Source: Oxytricha trifallax (lineage: Eukaryota > Ciliophora > Spirotrichea > Sporadotrichida > Oxytrichidae). Taken from it: DNA of 64,000 bases. Positions 57,762 to 64,000 of this stretch are shown here, in pieces. The notes under the pieces are model-generated. The model ran no database searches. It saw only the letters and a list, made by a program, of their open reading frames with translations, and had not been told where the DNA came from. A program made the translations under genes and the position numbers. The number at the start of each line of letters is the position of its first letter. Position 1 is the first letter of the stretch. The stretch is taken from the NCBI GenBank assembly GCA_000711775.1, contig ARYC01002019.1, positions 1 through 64,000 of the forward strand, read 5' to 3'.

Positions 57762-60282
57762 TCACTTCTTTCCTTTCTTCTTCTTGCCTACCTTTTTTTT
57801 CTTGCCTCTCTTAGCTTCTATTATTCTCCAAAATACTTCTACTTTTTTACTCCTGATATCTTCTTGCCTAATTTATTTAATTTTTCTATAAATTTATGAT
57901 ATTAACTGCTAAATTAACTTATAAGATTGATATTGTAGAAATACATTTGAATTTGGAAAATTAATTATAATTAAATTATACATTAATCAAAATCGTGGCA
58001 GTTAAAGTTGGCCAATTTGAACGATCTTGGGCTCATTCGATAGAGGATTAAAAATTAGCTGGACTTTGTTATTGGCGGTACTATTTTATTGCATCCCTAG
58101 AGCCAGATAACTCGACTTTAATTAAACTCATCTAAATTCATTAAATTATACCCTCACATTAAAGTGAAGTTATCTCACTCCAAAGATGCGATAAAATAGT
58201 ACCGCCGATAATAAAGTCCAGCTAATTTTATATTATCTATTGAATGAGCCCAAGATCGTTTAAATTGGTCAACTTTAACTGGCAAGATTTTAATTAATAT
58301 TTAATTTAATTATTTTTAATTTCCCAATTTCGAATGTATTCCTACAATATTGCCTCATTAGGTCTCTTTCATGAATGCGCTTTTCAATTTCGAGCATATC
58401 CAGGCAAATGATGTAATGATCATAAGACCCAGAGAGCAGTTCCTAATTGGCAAAAGCTAGGCAGGTCACTCCGTTTTCATAATTATTTAATTCCTCTAAC
58501 ATTTTAGTGGATTCGAAACCCCAAATCTTAATGGTTTTGTCATCACCACCAGAGAAAAGCTTACCTTCGTAAACCTACAAACAATATATCCAACCTTAAT
58601 GACTATTTGGGAAATTTTTCAATATAGAGTACATATTGATTATAATAGAGTTTTTTCCAATATCAATATGGAGAATTAAATATGACCCTGATACATTTTA
58701 CATTCACCAGTCTCAAGGGAGAATCCTATAATTATAGGATCGCAACCTACTACAAAAAAATATTTATCTGTAACAATCATAGCTTTAATTGCCTCTTTTG
58801 ATGGCACAAATATTTTAGTTACTTTATTTGCTTCTAAATCTACTATCCTAACCAATTTGTCTAAGATGCTGTGAACATCATATTGAATGAGTATTCTATA
58901 TCAAAAGTTTCATGATAAAACTATAAAATACACGAAATAGAAATAAACTAATATTTATGAGTAAGAGATTTGTACAACAGAAACTGAATCGGCAAACTTA
59001 AAAACAGATTCACAAGTCCCTGTCTTGACATTCCACTGTCTTACTGTGCAATCATTCGATGCTGAAAATATGAAATCATTATCAGTAGAGGTGATGTGAT
59101 TGATTTTATTTGTGTGACCAATCAATGGGTTGTTTGATTACCCAGAATCTATGTCCCAAGAACAAATCAAACAATCTTCATATCCTGTGAAAATCTTTGG
59201 GCCATTTAAGCAGAAAAAACACACATTCTTTTAGTTGGCTTGCTTCTGAAGTGCTATTGGCTATAAGAAAAGAGTTATGTTTAGTTTGAAAATTTTGATA
59301 TGGAAAGGTTAATTCATTTGTTTAAATATTTCAAATAAATAAAGCTAAGAAAATATATCTTACATTATTCAAGAAATGATCCTCTGAGTAATTAGGAATA
59401 GGTTGGTCCTTAAATTTAAACAAGAATTCTTAATCAGGCCTCTGGACGTTAATTTTACTTGAAATCTTTTTTTTCAATAAATCCCAGACTAAATGACATA
59501 TTAATATGTTAAGAATTTCATAAAAAATTATAGAGAAACCATGGCAAGAACCTGTTCAAATAATTTATATATGCTATATATTTGTGAACTTACTTCTTAT
59601 AGAGTGGTCTGCAGAACTTGATACAGCAATCCACCCTCAAACCCCTTTGCTGAATGAATAATTAATACGGCAACCTTATGTCTTTTAAGTTTTTTCTTAT
59701 AAGCTTTTACCTAAAGTTGAAAACATTAGAAAATGAATGCTTAAGTTTTTCATGATTACTTTTATTGCCGTTTGATTATTTTGCATTTTTATTTATTAAA
59801 TTTAATTAATTTCAATTTACCTTTTTAATGTGAATCATAACTCAAGCAAATTACACAATAAAGAGAAATTGAAAAGTTTTAATTTCCATTTCTAATAAAT
59901 ATATGAAATTGTCATATTTACATTTAAATTTCACAAATTCCAAGAACATCCTTCCATCTTTCAAAAGCTTTTCAATCAACTCATTTATATTCTTAACATG
60001 AGGTTTAGCTGCAATTAATATGCAATTATTCCATTCTTTATCCTACTTAATTTAATCACACTTCTCTTGCTAATCTTTCAAAAACTTAATTAAAAAATTA
60101 AGAATATTTAACTATCTAACAATAATGAGAAATTTTTAAATATAATAATTTAATTTTTTATTGTAAACTTCATTAATGTCTCTAGAGTACGTCCTTAAAA
60201 TCTTAGTCTGACCCTCTATTACTATGATGTGACTCTCTTCCCATATTGTCGATTTTGTGTTAGCTGCCCACTCGCATATCAT
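57762..60282 (-). CDS. WD40-repeat protein with basic C-terminal tail
   Basis: Probable ATG at 60280-60282 (MICEWAANTKSTIWEESHII). An N-terminal helical region follows (QTKILRTYSRDINEVYNKK, PHVKNINELIEKLLKDGRM), then WD repeats: GWIAVSSSADHSIR...IWDLLKKK, TNKINHITSTDNDFIFSASN, DCTVRQWNVKTGTCESVFKF, EAIKAMIVTDKYFFVVGCD, GKLFSGGDDKTIKIWGFEST, ENGVTCLAFANQELLSGSYD. The C-terminus, EIEKRIHERDLMRQEDIRSK and then IIEAKRGKKKKVGKKKKGKK, is highly basic (TGA 57762-57764) and is reached only after removing the IES at 57864-58349. WD40 beta-propellers mediate protein-protein contacts; the specific family is not clear. Short gaps between repeats (about 58580-58690, 58860-58980, 59270-59370, 59460-59600) fit introns or IESs. 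Confidence 0.78.
57864..58349 (-). other. IES, 486 bp, pointer AGGCAA, containing foldback copy 2
   Basis: On the minus strand AGGCAA (plus-strand TTGCCT) lies at 58350-58355 and 57864-57869. Excision gives GAC CTA ATG AGG CAA GAA GAT ATC (DLMRQEDI) in frame, linking the last WD repeat to the basic tail. Most of the IES is the foldback element at 57933-58347. Confidence 0.88.
57933..58347. repeat. 415-bp foldback (MITE-like) element, copy 2
   Basis: Same family as 42102-42521: outer ends TTGTAGAAATACATTTGAA and CTACAA, the internal blocks GGCAGTTAAAGTTGGCCAAT and TCGATAGAG are shared, and the arms are more diverged. TA flanks both ends (57931-57932, 58348-58349). It sits inside an IES. Confidence 0.88.
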
Positions 60283-62590
60283 CTATATCCCTCTCCGCCT
60301 ATCTTTCTAACTCAAATTAGGCAACTTTTTAACCTAAGGCTTTAATAGTGTTGTTTGCTAATTTAACTTTCTCCTTGTACTACTAGAATGTAATTTGCTC
60401 TTAATCGACTCATCCTTGGCTCCATCAATTGCCTTGGAAAATTCTGACAGTTTTAGTGTAGGTCATTGCGCTCTTATTTCCATCAATAAACGCTGTCCTC
60501 ATATTCAGCATGGACTCTTTCAAGCTCTTCCTATGAAACTCTCATTGATTTTTCCAAGTGATCCTTTGCAGTTTAGAGATTATATTCTGAGTTCATAACT
60601 TCTCTGTGTTTCTCTCAAATCCTCTTGTACTCTCTATCAACCATATCTTGCTCGTCAGTCTTACTTTGGTATTGCTTCATAAGATCATCATAGTCAGCTT
60701 GAAGTTGTTAAACCTTGTTAAGGTAAATGTTTCTCTCTCATTTAAAACTCTGTGCTATCTTTGTAACTTCTCATATTCTTCTTGTGCAAGAGTTACATCA
60801 GCTTTTCTCCTCTACTCTAGCTCAATGTAGTTCTTTTCTAAGATTTCAAGTTCCTTTTACAGCTTTGTTTTTTCTTTCCTCTCCATAATCCCCTTATCTT
60901 TATCCTCATCGACTTGCCTTCTGAAATGCTATTCTAAGTCTAGTTCTCTTTGATGCAACTCTTTTCTCAATTCATTGACTTGTCTTTTTAAAGTATCAAG
61001 CATAATTTCTTTCTCTTTTAAAATGCTTAAAGTTGAAGTTTTATCAGCCATTGTCGCATTAACTTCTTAAGTTTTCTTCTCAGTTTTAAGTTGCTGCTTT
61101 TGCAAATCATCCTCAAGACATCTTATTCTGAACTTGAACTTATCTACAACATTGAATTTAAACAATTATCTGATTCTTACCATTTTCAGTGTTTAGAGTT
61201 CTTCTTATGTTTCTTTCATCTTCCAGTTCTTCAGCTTGCTTAATAACTAGTTCATTTCTCTCTAGTTTCAAGCTTTCTCTCTCCTTTCTGAGCTCATTAA
61301 ATTCTTGAGATTAATTACTGCACTTCTTTTTATATTCATCAAGTTATCTTCTCACCTGTCTGATAGTTTCTCGGTCTCTTTGCTCTTCAAGCTTTAGTTA
61401 GAGCGATTGATTTTCCTCGAAAATTTCATTGAGCTCAAATTTATGCTTTTCTCTCATTTCTTGCACAATTCTGGGTAGAAATACAATTATATCATATAGA
61501 TAAAAGTTAAAAAATAAGTATAGCAAATTAATATAATGAATATTCATCAAGTATACTAATTGAAAATACTAATTGAAAAATTTCAAAAGATAAAAATAGA
61601 TCTTCATTTTTTTGAAAATAAAACTTTATATATGGATTTGTAAGTATAAGATTTTGTTACCTAATTTTCTCAGTGTCAAACTTTTAGTTTTCAAGTGATG
61701 TTTTATAAATTTCCATATGTCTCTTGCACTCATAGCAAGCATCAGTCATTTTATCAAGTTCTAGTGCCCTCGTTTCCAATTAAATTCTAAATCTACTCTC
61801 CAAATCTTTCTAAATCCTCATCCTAAGAATATCTTTGTCAATTGGAAGCACCATCTTCTAACTGATTTAATCGATTTCTCTCTGCTTGATTTCGATTGAT
61901 TTTCTGAGCTCTGAGAGGCGAGATTCATAGAGATTTTAAATATCTTTCTTTGAAGTTATTTCTTCTACCAGTCTATGGTGGTAAGATTGGCATTAATTTT
62001 TTATTAGTTCAAAATGTGACTTGAAGTCGGTAAATAATTTAGTCACTTGGTCTATCTCTACCTTTGTTTGCTCTAATATAATAAAGATCTAGTTAATTTT
62101 ATAAAGTCATATTTATTTGAAAATAATATATCTTGAACTTCCTAGAGTGCTCTCCAGAGTTCATTCTTTTCATCTACTAGTTTATCAACACTATCTATTC
62201 TAAATTAGAATTTTTATTTAAATAACGGAACGTTTGCAATAAATATATTTCAATGTACATTATAGTTTAAAGCGAATCATTATTAATAATACATTTATTT
62301 ATTTCAAATTCTGTTTTCATTCTGACTTTCGCCTTGGGTCTTTTGTGAAATTAAGGGAGTGGCGCCTGAGTTGAGCAAATATGCTAATTTAGACCAATCC
62401 ATCTCATTAAATATCTTCATTAATTTGTGACTATCAAATTCCAACGAGTTTGCAAGCATCATCCTAATCATAAAGTGTTATACTAAGTAACGGATAAATA
62501 TAGGGAAGGAACTTACTTTTTGTATTCGGGGTTTTTTGTTTTTCCTCATTTCTAAAAGCTCTTTCTATGCAATGAAAAAAGTTAAAAGCA
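60283..62590 (-). CDS. Long coiled-coil protein, probably centriolar or ciliary
   Basis: Minus strand. N-terminal region LEFDSHKLMKIFNEMDWSKL, AYLLNSGATPLI, then heptad-rich segments: LVDEKNELWRALQEVQDI, VEIDQVTKLFTDFKSHFELI, KNQCQSYHHRLVEEITSKKD, SRLSELRKSIEIKQREIDQI, LPIDKDILRMRIQKDLESRF, TDACYECKRHMEIYKTSLEN, further Glu/Lys/Arg-rich coils, QVNELRKELHQRELDLEQHF, ELEILEKNYIELEQRRKADV, ADYDDLMKQYQSKTDEQDMV, and EKVKLANNTIKALGQKVAQF, ELERQAERDIDDM at the end. The block LPxDxDxLRMxIxKxLE is typical of conserved centriole or basal-body coiled-coil proteins, but the family was not pinned down. The end was set where the next frame (WD40 gene) begins; the two may overlap or be one gene. Gaps near 61475-61660, 62080-62120 and 62200-62320 look like introns or IESs. 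The start is approximate. Confidence 0.65.
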
Positions 62591-62958
62591 CAGCCTCTGA
62601 TAAAATTTTTGGTGGCCCACAGAATGACCATTGCTATTCTCTAAAAACTAACTTTATATTAATTGATAGATCCTCGCATTTATAAACTTCAAAAGATATT
62701 AATAAATAGTACTAGTTAAAAATATTTCTCTTTTAAAAAAGAAAATTATTGCTCATTCTGCAATTATCATTTTTCTTTAAGTTTTTTTTTATTAATATTT
62801 TAAAAACATTTTTTGTTACATTTTTATGATTATAAATTACTAACTACTTAGATTAATTTATTTTTCATAAAATTGAGTTTTATATTCAATAAAGAAGAAC
62901 TCCCATTTGTTTATCCTATAGATTTTATTTAATAGTAATCGAAATTCTTACAGTGGTT
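62591..62958. other. AT-rich intergenic region
   Basis: No gene recognised; contains long T runs. Confidence 0.5.
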
Positions 62959-64000
62959 TCAGTTATTTAAGTTTGATATTTGTGATGGTTTAATTTTTAA
63001 GCAATCCTGAAGCACTCTTCTTAACAATAGCTCTAAGACCTGATTCATGAATAAATTGACACTCATTTTAGCTCCAGTAGTAAAATCTGTAACTTTCCTC
63101 ATGTGTTTCAATGTATAGGCATCAGCTAAATGCTTTAGTTCATGATTAGCAAGCCCATATTAGAAATTATAAAGCGTGACTTTGTAGATTAACAGCTCCT
63201 TTTCTTAAATTTACTTAACTTTTTCTTGAATATCTTTCTTTAAAACATCGTGAATTCTTCTCTAAATGATTTTCAAATCATATTTTCTGGTTCTTCTCTC
63301 GTTTATCTTAGACTCAGCTTATCCCTAAATATCAAGATAGATAGATTCCTTGATTTTTTACTCACTGTGATCTTAATTACTCAGTTATTAGTTTGTTGCA
63401 TTTTTAATAATGATATTTTGTACTTCCTGCTCTACCTAATACAAAAACTTAAGCATTTTATTTGCCAAGTCAAAAGCTGAATATCTCTTGGCATTCATGT
63501 AAACTTTTACTATATATTCACTAATGCTATCTGTCTAGCTAATATACTAAATTTGCTTAAGAATGTTGCAATATTAGACTACTAATGACTGAGAATCTTC
63601 GGGATTATACTTCTCAAGAATTGAAACACTGTCAGGAGGAGCAATTGTCTAAATTAAAATCACATTGCAATGACTATATTTACTCGCAAATGGATTATCA
63701 TCCTCCATTAGCAATCTAGTTTTTAAGTTAAAGTTTTACTTTTCATACTTGCTAGACTTTTGTAAAAACATAATGTCATCTTTAAAACCATCAAGAAGCT
63801 AGTAAAGAGGATCATTTGTTTAAGGTTGAACTTAAGCAAGTTATTTTGGATTATCTCTTAAAATATTTATCAATTTCCCCAAGGACCTGTTTCTTATAGT
63901 AATTGTATGGCCTTCACTTTCTAGCGAATGTAAAATTAGATTCTCAAAATTCTTGAAGCTTATTTGCTTCATTGGATTCTTATCAATTATTCTTGTTAAA
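62959..64000 (-). CDS. Unknown protein, C-terminal part (runs off window edge)
   Basis: Unbroken minus-strand frame of about 347 codons from the window edge to TGA 62959-62961, with no frameshift or interruption, the cleanest long frame in the window. Segments: IIDKNPMKQISFKNFENLI, GHTITIRNRSLGKLINILRD, QTNDPLYQLLDGFKDDIMFL, IAPPDSVSILEKYNPEDSQS, EYIVKVYMNAKRYSAFDLAN, KINERRTRKYDLKIIQRRIH, DVLKKDIQEKVKQIQEKELL, HELKHLADAYTLKHMRKVTD, KMSVNLFMNQVLELLLRRVL. Helical, with a charged coiled-coil-like centre. No family recognised. Confidence 0.7.

Noticed and set aside
1..64000. CRISPR arrays, bacterial operons, Shine-Dalgarno sites or rho-independent terminators
   Set aside because: No regularly spaced repeats, and the genetic code, introns and IESs show a ciliate nucleus, where such features do not apply.
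1..64000. Paramecium or Tetrahymena origin
   Set aside because: Both also use TGA as the only stop, but Paramecium IESs are bounded by TA and Tetrahymena IESs are long and rarely in exons. The variable 2-11-bp pointers within exons and the G4T4 motif fit spirotrichs better.

Overview
The window looks like germline (micronuclear) DNA of a spirotrich/stichotrich ciliate of the Oxytricha/Stylonychia kind. It is very AT-rich. Recognisable protein families read through TAA and TAG as glutamine and end only at TGA. Coding sequence is cut by short AT-rich segments bounded by direct repeats of 2-11 bp. Removing each segment with one repeat copy restores the reading frame, which is the signature of MDS/IES organisation with pointers. 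True short introns (30-37 bp, GT...AG) are also present. The species cannot be named from the sequence. Many otherwise good genes carry isolated one-base frameshifts, mostly in A or T runs, so the reference probably contains homopolymer errors and 'broken' must be read with care.

Left part (1-18.8 kb): a decayed Helitron (Rep plus PIF1-type helicase, minus strand), the 3' half of a dihydroorotate dehydrogenase gene, a small Q/N-rich gene, an alpha-galactosidase pseudogene, a low-complexity gene, a PP2C phosphatase, an intact-looking alpha-galactosidase paralogue with four IESs, a methyltransferase, a TKL-like pseudokinase, a THH1/TOM1-like membrane protein and an unknown gene.

Middle (18.8-48 kb): a NACHT-type NTPase, a small gene split by a 220-bp palindrome, an ABCG-type half-transporter with at least three pointer-flanked IESs and a 1.5-kb insertion, and a large unknown gene. 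That large gene is interrupted by a 2.15-kb element with 23-bp inverted ends containing AAAACCCC/GGGGTTTT (the telomere-repeat motif of these ciliates) and GC-rich cargo whose two ORFs use the ciliate code. Then come coiled-coil and unknown genes, a gene split by a 420-bp foldback element, a cyclic-nucleotide-binding-domain protein, and an RNase H2 subunit A-like gene that has lost its first catalytic motif.

Right part (48-64 kb): a second, degenerate ABCG gene split by a 550-bp foldback flanked by AAT, a small secreted or membrane protein, two unexplained GC-richer islands, a TRAP1-type Hsp90, a WD40 gene (one IES holds the second copy of the 420-bp foldback family), a long coiled-coil gene, and the 3' part of a further unknown gene running off the edge.

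The genes do not form a pathway. The common theme is germline genome architecture: ordinary somatic genes interrupted by IESs, and transposons whose precise removal restores the host frame.
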